The translations under genes were made by a program, and so were the position numbers. Shown here in pieces: positions 1-13,100 of a stretch of DNA of 64,000 nucleotides. The notes under the pieces are model-generated. The model did no database searches and had not been told where the DNA came from. It saw nothing but the letters and a program-made list of their open reading frames with translations. The DNA comes from Diphasiastrum complanatum. Its lineage: Eukaryota > Streptophyta > Lycopodiopsida > Lycopodiales > Lycopodiaceae. The stretch spans positions 9,557,000-9,620,999 of the forward strand of contig CM055111.1 of NCBI GenBank assembly GCA_029204225.1, read 5' to 3'. Positions within the stretch are counted from its first letter, which is position 1, and every line of letters begins with the position of its first letter.

Positions 1-2639
1 TCGTTGTGTTGCCCTTATGGCACAAAAGATGCTTCTACTACAAGGAGATCTATCTCAGGACGAGTAGTAGCAAAATCATCACAACACGAAGCTCCAGATT
101 ACTTCCTTCTTCTCTAGGAAAAGATTTAGAGTAGACTCAGAGTCAGATGATGATTCTAATATTCCTCCTCGGGACTAGCATGTAGATTAGAGATAACATA
201 CCTCATATATGTAACATCATATGGCAATTAGTTTGACTTGCCCTGCTTCAAGAGTACACTCAAAGTTCTCATATGCGACTTTCTCGATGACATACCCAGC
301 CTACTTCAGATATAGTGACTACACACATGACCTCTTTCTTTAGTAGGACTAGATGATGATTTATGCCATTTCATTATATCACATTCTCTAATTTTATGGT
401 TTTTCTTTTCATATCAACAGTGGTAACAATATATGCATTTCCTTTACAGTGTCTTGAAGACATTTCTACGCTCCCATAATTTATATTACATAGTTGAAAT
501 GTACTTTCTTCGTCTTATGAGCCTATAAGAAACCAATAAGGCTTTCTGTCTTTCCTACTATTCCTCGTAATGATGTCCAATTAGTTCCTACCACTACTTC
601 AGTTGTTCCAGATGAAGGAAACCCCAAGAATTAACATGACTTGCCATCTGCTATATTAGATCAGTCTCATGAGAATGAGGATGTATAGCTAATGCCCTAG
701 TGCAATCATTTTATCAATCGGTAACCATTAGTCTTGCTATTGTTTTAAAGGTCATAGATGAACCAATATGATGCAATGTATGCATATCCAAAGCAGGCAA
801 ATAAGGTTGTTCTAGATGAGGCAAATGCACGTGATCCTCTTGTGGTTGTTAAATACCAAAGTGTCCAGCAATGTTACAACAACTTCCCCTTCAATCAATG
901 TGAGAGTCATCAAAAAAGTTGTCCTCTATGTATCATTTTGCATTAAAGATCTAGTTCTATGGTGCTTCATTCTGGAGGGTTCACATGTTTGTATCAAACA
1001 CAAACTTCTATTGGTCAATCATTGGTTATGATACTACTGTGATATCCATGGTATATTCTCACCAACAACTATTGTAGATACTTTTGTTTGATAGGTGGCT
1101 CTGTGTGCCTTCTATTGCAACACCCAAATGATAAGCATAGTCTATCAAGTGGGCTTGGGGTAGTATTGAAAGCATTCAGTTTGGTTCTCGCTGATGGTTG
1201 GGATGCAATTGGCCTAGTTCTTGTTGAGGCCACTTGGCTCTTGGGATCTCCATGGTGACATATGCATTTTCCTCTAACACTTGTTCTGTTAGATTGGCAT
1301 AGTGCAAGTGTGGTGGCGACTATATGCTCCTGAAGCACCATTGATACAACAAGTTCAATTAATGTATGCTTGGCTCCCTTGTGATGTATATGATTGTTGC
1401 TTCTAGTACATTCACTTGACCAGGACGGTACTTCCTTATATGCAAATTTTATATGCTCCCTTCTACCAAAGATTGGTCGTGGGCATTTAGCATGAAAACT
1501 GATACCTTGCCTGCGACATTCCACATAGTACCTTCCTTTAGCATTCAAGGTCCACTTTTACAGCTTGGCAAAATTCACATTGTCATTCAGCAGTTCTTTC
1601 ATGTTTTGGCATTTCTAGCATTTGATATGCTTGCTGCAATTGCACATTTAATTTTGTGTATTTTTGTGAACATCTATACAACATCGACACACCACGGTAA
1701 CATCTTCAACATAACTTACACCTTAGGATTCAATTGTAATACTTCCATTTATTGTCACATGGAGGGCAACGTTTGGTCAACAGGGGAGTATTATGAACAT
1801 ACAATACATCATGAGAAACTCTATTGGGCCTTGGCTCAATACATTTTGATTGTCACAAGGTCTCAAAATAGCTTCTTGAAAGGTCACCATAAAGGCCTCC
1901 ACACTAGTATTAATGGGATCTCAATTAGTCATTCTAGGGTTTATGATGTTGATATTTGTGAATGTTTTTGTAGGAGATGCTTATGTGTTCCTTTGTAGGA
2001 AGACTTACACACCAAAGTCGTGTTGGGTGTATGGTGTGCTTTGTAGACGATTTGATCGGTTACTGTCTGCTATTCCTAGCATTTGTGATGCACGAGGGAG
2101 CTATCGGTATGTTTTGACACAATTATAGCTGCTCCCACCTACTAGCTCTCATTGTTTATATGGTTTATATGATTAGCTTGCTTAGCACATGTTGCACCTT
2201 ATTCTACCACTACTTAGCCTCGTGGTAAACCTGGTTAGCTTCGAGTATGATCGTGGAATTGCATGATGTGTTGGAAATGACATCGGCATTGTCAAACTAG
2301 CATGATTTCATTTAAACTCAAATAAATTTATATAGCATGCTAGGTATGCTAGGCAAACATTATTATGACATATGAGGATGCTTACATTTTCTAGCACGAC
2401 ATGCTTCCTTTATACCGTTTTGAAAACCAGAATCTCTTTGTACATCACATCTAGCCTTTAAGAGTCGTTAACCATTATGTTTTTGCAATGAAATATTGAG
2501 TTGATAAACCCGACCTCTTTGAAATACAAGAGCGGGCCGTCCACCATCCATGGGTGAAACACACCACCTTGGTTAGGAGTCATTTTAGTCACATCTGTCG
2601 TTGGAACTGCCTAGCGAAATACTTAGGCCTAACGTGCTG
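1..2639. other. Intergenic DNA, no supported gene
   Basis: No open frame here has a recognisable domain. The longest are about 160-180 codons on each strand between 1069 and 1998; they overlap each other and have no family resemblance, so I treat them as chance. The stretch may be old repeat DNA, since the next interval is a retrotransposon relic. It could also lie in a long intron or the 3' flank of the aldehyde dehydrogenase exon on the minus strand at 3652-3927, but I found no further exon of that gene here. Confidence 0.5.
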
Positions 2640-3040
2640 CTTAGACACTAAGGATGCTTGGGACATCCTAGCAACTCTCTACGATATCAGAGACGTAACT
2701 TCCAAGCTTCACTTGAGGAAGAAATTCTTCACCCTGGGAATGTCTGATGAAGATAGTGTTTCGAGACGCTTTCAAAAATCTTATGGAGCAAATGACTGCA
2801 ACAGGCTCAGTCATAGAGTCTACCTAAAGCCTATGAAAATTGGGTTATGGCAATTTCGACCCAAGAGCATCTCACTCTATCAAGATTCATTTATATGCTT
2901 CTACAAGAGGAGATCAGAATAACTGCGTCCTCCTACGACTCAGGTTCGGATCCTCTAGCTTTATATTCAAAAATCAGAAGTTCAGATCCCATAGATCTAC
3001 ACAGTCAGATTATCTTGACAAGAAAAGCAACATGCAGTAG
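2640..3040 (+). pseudogene. Decayed copia gag fragment
   Basis: This is a piece of a Ty1/copia gag gene. The translation contains DAWDILATLYDIRDVTSKLH and further matches spread over two frames (for example TQEHLTLSR). It aligns with the gag of the element at 46559-47240, which has nearly the same peptide around 46810-46880 and the same continuation through KKSNMQ. Frameshifts and stops break it, and no LTR, protease or integrase is adjacent, so it is a short solitary relic. It shows that the gag family of the 45.7-48.9 kb element had further copies in this region. Confidence 0.8.
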
Positions 3041-3651
3041 CCTGTATCAAACACACAATCAACTTACTACTCTGAAATTGCAGTTTTCATTTCTTCTCGT
3101 TTATATATCTCGAGCTTGCTCCTGCTTCCGAACGCACGCAAATAGAATAATGTCCCAATCGATTTCGGAGGATATATTTGTTTCATAGAATGCCCAATAG
3201 CATGATTGCCATAACTAGCTGCCAAGTCCAAAGAACAAGGACGGCATTATCTCAAATACAAGCTGCTCAGTATTCTGCAAAAATTGACTTGGAGTGCGAT
3301 GCTAACTGAACTCCTCTTTTGCCTTTCATAGTCAAGCTAGCGACATAAGAGACATATCTTGTGCACAGTTTTAAGACATTTTATTAGAGTGTATTTCACT
3401 TGACCACCACCACCTGGTGCATTAGTAAGAAGAACAGCAACTAAATGATGCATGATTTTGCTGGAGGTTCTGATTTTACGTCAAAATTTGCCTAGCTATA
3501 GAAGCACAAAATCTCCACAATTCCTCAAAGTCCATAGAACAATTAGATAAATTTGACCATGTCCCGTGATCACAATGTGTTCCACTGTCTCAAGATCATT
3601 AAAACGGTAAAAGGTCTAGAAAAACTAAGGAATTATCAGACAAATGCTTAC
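3041..3651. other. Probable intron of the ALDH gene (minus strand)
   Basis: Non-coding sequence directly downstream, in the minus-strand sense, of a splice donor at 3651-3650. No following exon with aldehyde dehydrogenase motifs is visible. Otherwise AT-rich and without recognisable structure. Confidence 0.4.
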
Positions 3652-3927
3652 TTCGTCTGCAAACGTCTGGTGAGGAGGCCTGCCCAAATCCTTGAATACA
3701 GCTTCTGCGATGTCCCTTTCATGCTCTTTCACCATTCTTAAAATGGATTTCAGCTGCTGCGACCTCCATTCCGCTTTTTTGGTGCACCCTGATTCAAACG
3801 TTTCTCGCAGTTGGTTTATAATGCGAGCTGCGTCAAAACTTCTTCGCCTGCTGGTCATGGCTACTGCTGTATATAGGTCAAGTGCCTTTTGCAAATTCAG
3901 AGCTCTGCAACCAACAAGCGCCTCCAT
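3652..3927 (-). CDS. Aldehyde dehydrogenase family 3, first coding exon (partial)
   Basis: The exon encodes the N-terminal helical segment of a class 3 aldehyde dehydrogenase (NAD(P)+-dependent oxidation of fatty and other aldehydes to acids). The family signature is a helix such as FDAARIINQLRETFESG, then EWRSQQLKSILRMVKEHE and AVFKDLGRPP, matching what I know of plant ALDH3 proteins. The frame opens at 3927; a second methionine at 3858 (MTSRRRSF) is closer to the usual cytosolic start, and the first 23 residues could be part of a targeting extension. The exon ends GAC GAA followed by GTAAGC, a good donor at 3651-3650. The NAD-binding and catalytic Cys/Glu parts are not in the window, so the gene either has an intron over 3.6 kb or is a truncated fragment. 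Confidence 0.75.
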
Positions 3928-4019
3928 ACATCACGACATTCTAAATTCCCTTCTGTTTTGGATGAATGCTTCACTTCAACTTTCAGGAATTCATGAAAAT
4001 GCACTCATTGAAAGAACGG

Positions 4020-4195
4020 GTCAATAATGAACTGGGTTTCTCTTCTGACCCAAATTGGAATGAACAGCAGGTGAATAATGACCTGAGTTTCTCCAAATTG
4101 GAATGAAGAATAGCTGAATAACGACCTCAGTTTTTTCTTCTAAGCGAAATTGGAATGACGACCAGGTGAATAGTGACCTGGGTTTTTGTTCTATT
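4020..4195. repeat. Degenerate tandem repeat upstream of the ALDH exon
   Basis: Three to four imperfect copies of a unit of roughly 45-65 bp. Each carries a variant of AAATTGGAATGA, then AGGTGAATAATGACCTG, then a T-rich stretch. Copies begin near 4030, 4082 and 4126, with a partial last copy near 4178. The array lies immediately upstream of the ALDH3-like exon on the minus strand, so it could fall in its leader or promoter. Confidence 0.7.
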
Positions 4196-4379
4196 TCAAA
4201 TTGCTCGACATACTGTTGCTGCTGCTGCTTTAAACTGTACTTCACTTGAAAGTAATACAAATGTTGCCTGTTTCTTACTAGTCTATGCCATACAAAGGGA
4301 AATAAATGACATTTGATTACCAGAAAGAATTGAATGGTAAATAGCTGACTCGCATCTGCATATGTATGTATTGTCTTAC

Positions 4380-4508
4380 CTCTATTTTCCCTCGCTTTTC
4401 TGCATACACCTGCTGCCAACCACGGCATTCTGCTGGCCAGCAGTACATATATAGTGTAGTATTGAACAGCTCATAGTGGAAATCTGATTCCCAGCTTGCA
4501 GAAGACAT
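4380..4508 (-). CDS. Possible upstream exon, unidentified
   Basis: Reading from an ATG at 4508 there are 43 codons ending GAG followed by GTAAGAC, a strong plant donor at 4379-4378. The peptide is protein-like (WESDFHYELF, then CRGWQQVYAEKRGK), but I do not recognise a family. It lies about 450 bp upstream of the ALDH3-like exon on the same strand. I found no acceptor that would join it in frame to that exon, so it could be a leader exon with an upstream reading frame, a separate gene, or chance. Confidence 0.2.
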
Positions 4509-7500
4509 GGCTGCAACCCGTGATTAGTAGCAGAGAAGTGATGCAGAAGGAAAGCAAAAAGTGGGTTGGATTCAAAATTTGAACTACCACGAGAGTAGGT
4601 AACTTCCTAACTCAAAATTATATATAACAAAGCTAGATGCTAGAATACCTCCATGATAAAGAGTGATAAGGGAGGTAAAGATCATATCTTTTGATATGCT
4701 AATATGCTGCTTAATTCTAAGATTCAAGCTAAGAGATGAGGTTTCTTTCTGCATAAGCAAATTTTGTGAATGCCCAACACTTGAAAAAGTTCAGATTCAA
4801 TAGTGAACATGGATGAGATTAGCTAGTTGCTTCACATTTTGGGGAGTTTATACATGTTTAATGAAACCTATGGTTTGGGATGGAAGGTTGGTAAGTGGAA
4901 AGGCCTATAAATCTATTCTCTATAGCCAAGAGTACTTTAAGTAACCTACCCTTTTCATCTATTCTCTATAGATTACTTTAAGTGACCTACCCTTTCACAT
5001 GAGATGGTACTCCTACTTAACCCTTGGGTGTCATCCTATGTGCCAATAAGGGATACCAACATGGAGAAAGTGCATAGGGTAAGGGTGTAGGTTGTCCCCA
5101 TCTACTCATGAAGGGATGGGATATTGTAATCAAACTTGTTATTTTGACTAAGATCTTGGAAGTCATAGGTAGGTGGGGACGAATGGCCCACCATAATCAA
5201 TTCACAACAAATTGTCATGTTGTATCTTAAACACGAGTCGCACAAATCAAGACAACTAAGATTACGACCCTAGCCAAGGGCAAGGTCACAAATTGCAGTT
5301 ACCATAATTTGCGCTCCCATTTATTGTCAATCGAGACACGATATTTCGTGGGTTCTCCCTTGAGACTCACAAACTTTTGACCAATCTCTCTCCACTAGGA
5401 GGAATTGCACTTTGTGCAAGAGGTCCTCGTGAATGTTCACTTGCCCCTAGGGCTAGTGCTATGACCAAGGGCCCTTATCCAATCAATGCCATGATTTTAT
5501 TATCCAAATTTGAATGTTGGTCACTTGCACTTACTTACCCTCAAAATGGGGCCTTATGTGAAAGCCCTATGCTCATATCGATGTGGGAGTTATTGTGGAG
5601 GGTAAGTGTGGAGAACAAGTCCACTTGTTCAAATGCAATTACCCCCAATTCCATGTGAAACCAACTTGAGATAACTATTAAGCATCATCAAGCATGTTTT
5701 GAGAGATTAATACACCACTAAAAAAGTTTAAATTCAATATATAAAATCTGGTTTCTCTTTTGTTTTTCTTGGTACTTGCTTTAACAAGCAATCTCTAAAA
5801 TGCAACACTTGCCCTCCCTCGTAAACAATGAGAGTGTATGGAGGGATGTCATAGGTCCATAGATCAAACCAAGAGGGCTTTCCCTTTTCGGATTCAAATT
5901 CTTCAATTGTTACCATGTGGAATAAACTTTTCCTATGGAAACCAATTCAGGCTAGAAATTGGCATACACAATCTCTCAAAAGTCAACGTGAGTGCCCTTT
6001 AATGTCATACATAAATCTCAAATTTGAGATGAAGATGGAGGATGTTCTTGCCAATAGCTACTTGATTTCAGCAACATTAGAAATTTTCAAGAGTGAGATC
6101 CTAAAAACGGCAAGTTATACGTATTTGTGGGGGTTGATAGGAATCATTTTCATGAATATACTAAGCCTCAAGGCCGTCAATCTCCTTGAGAATGGAAATC
6201 TCATTACCTGACTTGGAGGAATGAGACTTGATTGACCCAGTGAAGTGTCATTCCATTATTCAAACCAAATTAAAATAAAGCTTTTGCAAATGAATATGTT
6301 CTTCTTTATATCATCCCATTGTGCATACGCAAGTTGCTCCACTCTCCACAATGATAGGTCTTATTGATGCCTTATGAGTGTTGTGGTGAATCTAGGTAGG
6401 AACTAGATGATTCTATTGATGCTAATGGTCTAGTCATCCACAACTTAAGCCATATGGATCCATAATCAAAGCTATATTGAGTGATTTGTTGTCATAGAGT
6501 AATTTTCATAAAATCTAGGAGACTCTTAATTCTAATGTTAGTGGTACGTAGAATCGAGAAACTAACAAGCTAACCAATCATAGATCCTCACAATGGAATC
6601 CTAACAACCTAGATCAAAAAATAAGTTAAAGATGCAAATCTACATCAGATATGATAAAGTGACATCATCAACAAACATCTAATAAGAAAGGGCCCCAAAT
6701 GTTCATGACTTGTGCCATGAATCAAGTTAGTGATCTAGGTATTGTCTCCGTTATCAAAATTCTTCTTATATGGACTGATTTGCTACTAAATCGAAGGCAC
6801 TACTTTTTACTACCTCCTAAGGGTTTCTTTACATGCTTGCAAAATGAGACCTCTAGGTTCAAGTGTTATCTAGAAACCATTATTGGGACACACCCATCCT
6901 ATTAACTTGTACTCTTGATCAACTTTTCAAGGTGTGTGCTTTTTGTTTTTAATATATAGATACTTTCTTCATGCCATAAAAAAACAAGGTTGTGATGAAT
7001 TGTATATCATGATAAGTTTTGCCTTATGCTAGACAATCAAATTGTTGAAAATTCACAACAGAAAAAAAAAAATCTAATTTAGAAGAATGAAAACATAAAA
7101 AATAATAATAATCGTCAAACTCACCTAGGAGTGGCATCTCACCTTTTAGTAAACCGTCGCAATAGCTGTTGGATATAAATCCCATCGTTACTCCTGATCC
7201 ATTCATATTGCTACATATTTACTCTCATTGTCGCACAATCTACAAAAATACACGAAATTCGAAGATAGATATCTACGCGATAGTAAAACTGTTGAGGGAG
7301 TCGAGTCAAACTATCAAGGGACCCGAAAGAGTCAAACTCCTCAACTCCGAAAACCTCGAATCGAATCGACTCGACTCGACTAATTGTCAAATTTGACTAC
7401 GAATAATAGGTTGAGCCTAAACCAAGAGGACAAGGCTCCAAAATGTCAATGGTGCAATAGGTGGGGTTTGAGCATGCGTCATTGTTGCAAAATTTTCTCT

Positions 7501-9407
7501 CTTATCCAACATGTCCAGTTGGCCTTGACCACAATGGGATTTTGACCCTCAGAAAATTTGACCACCTCATAATTTCTTAAATAGATTTTTGACCCATTGA
7601 GTTTGAGGGTTCACAGGTTATATTGAACAAAATCCCAATAGATTTTCCATATTTTTCCAAACGAAAGACAAAAGTTCTATAGAAGTGACATTGAAGAGTA
7701 ATTTAGAATTTACATTTATGTTTAAAATTTAAATATAGAAGAATTCTATCTAAGTCAACAATTTCAAGTTTTCTTTCTAAAAAAATAACAGGTCTATGTA
7801 TAAAAATGGTGAAACTTTCTTACAATTAGCTTAAAATTGCATGTCATGTGAAAGTTAAAAGGAAGCTCTTCAATAAGAAAAAGGATATGCTTTTGTGTGG
7901 TATTCATTGCGCTTGTCACTTCAATACGTCAAAGTCTAGATTTATTGGCATTCCAAAATTATTTCCAAAAGTATTGGTGAATTGATTAAAAGCTCATGTG
8001 AGTTGAAGAATTTGTCTTTGGATCTTTGAGAAACTAGGCGATGTGATACAATTTCTTCAATGCCTACCTTTGTATATCCTATTCCATTCAATAGTCCAAG
8101 GCAAGAAGGGTACTTTCCCAAAAGTCAAGAAAGAGGAGGCATCGTTGTCCAAATTGTATACCCATGTGCCCATGAGAGGGTTTTAGAGAAGTTACAATGT
8201 AGTCTTTGTGCAAAAGAAGAGCAAAACTTCTTGCAAAACAAGCACTCCACACCAACATCCAAGTATGTGTCATCCTCCGTAAAAAAGAATAGAGATCAAG
8301 CTTGCCAGTCAAATTCAATACTAGTAATGCCTTAAAAGAATATGCATATTTAAGGGTGTATTGTCTCTCGATTATAATCCAATAGTTCTTACTCTACATA
8401 TGCAATCGGATTTTATAAAAACACTTACTATTGCAAAAGTATTTCTCTGCAAAATGTAGGCTAAAAAGAATAGTACAAAATTGACATAACTATGGGATAA
8501 ATGGATGTGATATATGCAATAACCTTGAAAATTATCAAAATTCTTTTGTTTCATAATCCTTATCTCTAGGTGAATGAGTTCATAGAGCAAGATGGCAAGA
8601 GAGTGGTCTCTTAATTTTATTTAGGGGCTAATGAGAATCTCAATAAATAGTGCCCGACCATTCTAAGTAACAACATAATGAGAAAGAGAAGAGCATGAAA
8701 GAAGAGAATTGTCGTGCCTTTACTTTGTAGCATGGATTTGAAGCCACCAGTCTCTATATTGTTGCTACATGTAACTAGTTCTCCTTTTAATAGGTTATTA
8801 GAGCTGTTGTGATTGATTCACAATGGCTTTAATGACAAGCCAATATCTTTTGTAGCTTACAGAAGATTGGGACTCTCAGATTATAATGATAGGTTCATGG
8901 AGCTTTTTCATCTCTTCAAAAGCTCTCTTATTCTAAGCTTATTGGCCACTACATCGTTGGATTCCATGAACTACTCATATATGATTAATCCACTTGACCA
9001 ATGACACTTAATGATGCTATTTACAAGATACTACCATATAGCATTAATATCATAATCAATAGACAAGCATACTCCACAGCCTCCTACTTCTTTTTATGTC
9101 ATCGGTAGTAGCTCATCTAGTTTATCTATTAGGAAAGCCTATGTTCGTTTAAACATGATGGCATCCCTAACCTTCACGAAAATAGCTAGTTAGGCTTGTT
9201 TAGTCATAATTCCTAAATTATAGGGCCAAATTTCTTGAATCATGGAGGTGGATAACTAGCCTAGCCACCAACTTGGCAATACTCTAGGGTTAGGTAAGAT
9301 TGAAAAATTAGGGCAAAATTAGTCAATCATCGTCCTTATTACATGCTGGATTTTCATCTAACTTGAGGTGGGGAAGAGCTTTTGTACATACAATCCATCA
9401 TTCCTTA
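4509..9407. other. Intergenic, AT-rich, no supported gene
   Basis: Nearly 5 kb without a recognisable coding domain on either strand. Short open frames of 60-93 codons (for example 5377-5658) have no family features. A stretch near 7230-7330 (CACAATCTAC, then AAATAC, then TATCAAGGGACCCGAAAGAG) weakly resembles the start of the LTR at 16781 and may be a decayed LTR. Nothing else stands out. Confidence 0.5.
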
Positions 9408-9412
9408 GTAAA

Positions 9413-10158
9413 TGTGAAAAGTACAGTACTAAGGACCATAAATGGATCTTTGAATGATCCACAAGGTGATTGTATGCTTGTTAAACAATCTATCAGAAAC
9501 TAGTCATCAGAAAACAAGATCTAGTTTAGCAGCTTGATAGGAAACAAGTAGAGACAATCAAAGCATTGATCAATTAGTATAATCCAACTCCACACGTGTG
9601 GAAATAAGGCTGTAGCACGTCCTGTAGACAGTGTTTACAAAGTGCCAAAGCTGGGTTTCATTGAAAAAATAGAGTAATCACCATACAATGAGAGGAAACT
9701 CGAGTTTCTCCTTGAGGCAATCAAGGTCCCGCTGGAAAACATCTTCAGGAGTCTGTTTATAGAGAAGGTAGGTTCCAAAAAGTTTCTATCTTCTCACTAT
9801 GGAGAATGGGAATACATAGTAAAACACACTTCCTTTCCAAAGTTAGGTGAGAATCCAGCATGTAATAAGGAAGTAGACTCTACTTTCTTGCCCTAATGTG
9901 AAAACCCTAGCCTAGATCCAAGAGTCATGTTTGGTAGGTGCATGGTAGGTACAAATCTCATCATAAATCATGGTCTAGATCCTACAAAGTAGGAACCACT
10001 ACCAAATAGACACAACCACTCCTCTTGACTCGTGGTAACCTACTTTAGGTGTGTATGTACAAGTGGCACTTTGGCCATTGAAGTAACCAACAAACGATAT
10101 TGACAAAATGTACAATATTCTACATGGCTAGATTTGCCAATGTAGGCAATTTTTCACA
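9413..10158 (-). repeat. 3' LTR of the 9.4-15.0 kb copia element
   Basis: 746 bp, TGTGAAAA to TTTTCACA. It contains about 55 bp (near 9717-9772) that the partner LTR lacks. The target duplication GTAAA lies just outside at 9408-9412. Confidence 0.95.
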
Positions 10159-13100
10159 CTCCTCCTCAAATCTAGCCTTGGAGATCACAATGCTTTTATC
10201 AATAACTCCAATTGAAGATCTAAGCTTGACAAATGAATCTTTAGGTAAAGGTTTAGTAAACAAATCAGCCAAGCAACTTGATGATGGCACTTGTTGGAGC
10301 TTGATCTCTTTAGCTTGCACTTTTTCCCTCACGAAATGATGAGCAATTTCGATGTGTTTGCTCCTTGCATGGAATGTAGGATTAGTTGCAAGTGATTGGG
10401 CTGATTGGTTGTCACAATAGATGATAGGGATCTCCTCCTCCATGACATGAAGCTTCACCAATAGCCTTTTGAGCCACAAGACCTCCTTGCATGTTGATGT
10501 CAAGGCCTTGTATTCGGATTTTGTGGAAGATAGGGAGGTCGTATCTTGCTTTTTGGAAAGCCATGATACTACTCCATCACATAGAAAGGTGGCAAAGGCA
10601 CTTGTTGATCTTCTATCCACTTTGTCACCATGCTCTAGGTGCTTGCTTGAGCCCATAAAGGCTCTTCTTCAAAAAGCACACCTTTCCTTCATGCTTTGCC
10701 TTGATAAAGCCCTCGGGTTGCCTCATGTAGATCTCTTCCTCCAAATAACCGTTGAGGAATGCATTTGTGAAGTCAAGTTGGAATAGCTCCCAATTGAAGG
10801 TTGTAGCAAAACTAATGATCAACCTGATAGTAACAAGCTTAGCCACTGGAGCAAAAGTCTCATCATAATCAATGACTTTGGTTTGTAAAAAACCTTTGGC
10901 AACAAGCCTAGCTTTATGCTTGCTTATTGATCCATCTTGATTATACTTCAATCTAAACACCCACTTGCAATCAAGAGGTTTCTTCCCTTGAGGAAGATCC
11001 ACAAGATCCCAAGTATGATTCTCAATAAGAGCATCATACTCTACTTGCATAGCATCCATCCAACTTTTAGACTTACAAGCATCTTCATAGCATGTTGGCT
11101 CATCTAACATTGAAGTAAGAAAGGTGTAAGATGTGAAAGATGATGAGCCTTCCCTGTGATCACCTTGACCATCATAGGTGAGCCTCAACGGCTCGGATCT
11201 TGCCCTTGTAGATCTTCTTGGAGTTCTTGCATCTTGAGGTGGATCCTCAAGTTCTTCTTCACTTGGAAGCTCCTCCTCCATCCTAGCATGATCCTTGGCA
11301 TCAAGATGATTAATAGCATTATCATCCAAATCACAAGCATGTCCTTCATAAAAAATAACATCCCTACTCACTATCACCTTGCTAGTGATGGGATTGAAGA
11401 CTCTATAACCTTTGTTATTCTCACCATATCCCACAAAGATGCCTTTGATGGATGTTGCATCATCCTTCCTTCTCTTATCCAAGGATTGGTGTACATAGCA
11501 AGTGGATCCAAAAACTTTGAGATCCTTGAGATTGGGCTTCTCTCCAAATAGAGCTTCAAATGGTGTGATTCCTCCAATGGCTTGGTTTGGCAATCTATTG
11601 CACAAATAGTTAGCACAAGTTATTGCTTCACCCCAAAATGGTTTGGATAGAGAAGCATCTAGCCTTAAGGCCTTAGCACACTCACAAAGAGATCTATTTC
11701 TTCTCTCACTCACTCCATTTTGTTGAGGGGTGTATGGACATGACAACTCCCTCTTTATGCCATTAGAACTACAAAAGTCAATCAACTTATTGGAGATATT
11801 GTTTGTATATGCAGCTGCTTATGATCTCAGGATTCACATCGTGGACGAGAAGACAACGTTCTTACATGGTGAGCTAAATTCACCTCCATTATCACTCCTT
11901 AATACCTTAATCTTGGTACTAAGTTGATTTTCTACCAAAGTCTTGAACTTTACAAAAGAATCAAACACCATTGATTTGCTAGACAAGAGGTACATCCAAC
12001 AAAATCTAGAATAGTCATCAATGAAGATTACATAGTACTTGGCACCACCATTAGACTCATGTGAAAAACTATGAACATCCGAATGGATGAGTTCAAGAGG
12101 AGAGTTTGATCTTGATGTAGATCTTGAGAAGGGTAGTTGTGAGCCTTTGAGAGGCTGCATGCTTCACATCTCTTCCCACACTTTGACAAATGCTTGGGGA
12201 GTCCAACTGCAAGCTCCTTTGTAGCCATAGATTCCATGGCTTTGTAGTTGGGGTGGCCCAACCTTTTGTGCCACAGTTCCACCTTTGATAGCTCCACCTT
12301 TGCCAAGTTAACACTCTCCACTGCAATATTAGCATCAAGCTTAAACAATCTACCTTGCTTAAAGCCTTTGGCTATACATTCATCATTTCTAAGGATGGAA
12401 CAAACTCCATGCTTAAATTGTACATCTAGGCCATTATCCATTAACTGGCCAACACTAAGCAAATTCTTGGTTAACTTAGGAACATAAAGAACATTATCAA
12501 GATTCATCCTTTTGGATGATCCCACATACAAGGGAATTGTTCCTATTCCACTTATCTTACATTCTTGACTACTTGCAGTATAGATTGATCTATGTAAGTC
12601 ATTGTAAGAAATTAAGGTGGAGAATATGTCCTTTTGATATGTCATGTGGGAACTTGCCCCACTATCAATCCACCAAGAATCATTGGTGTTGCTCTTGGAT
12701 GATGGTGGTTTGTTGGAAACCATCAAGGATGACTCTTCATCCTCCTCTTCCTCCTGATGTGCAATGTTGCTTTGTTTGCTCTCTTGTGCCTTCTTCTTCT
12801 TGAGACATTCTGATGCAAAATGTCCTTTCTTTCCACAGAAAAAACATTTGTACTTGGACTTGTCTTTGATCTTGCCCTTTGAGCTTGAAGCCTCATCCTC
12901 CTCCTTGGTCTCCTTGAAGTGCTTCTTCTTGCCATTGGTCTTCTTCTTGCTTTTGAATGAGAAATTAGCTTTCTCATCACCATCCTGCAGAGAAATAGCA
13001 TTCATTCTTGCATTGGTATGCAACATCCTACACTCTTCAGCTACTAATACACTGTGTAGCTTTTCTATAGTAGGCAAAGTGTCTTGGATTGCAAAGCTTT

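Noticed and set aside
1069-1998. Overlapping frames of 159 and 181 codons on opposite strands
   Set aside because: They overlap antisense to each other and neither has family features; most likely chance.
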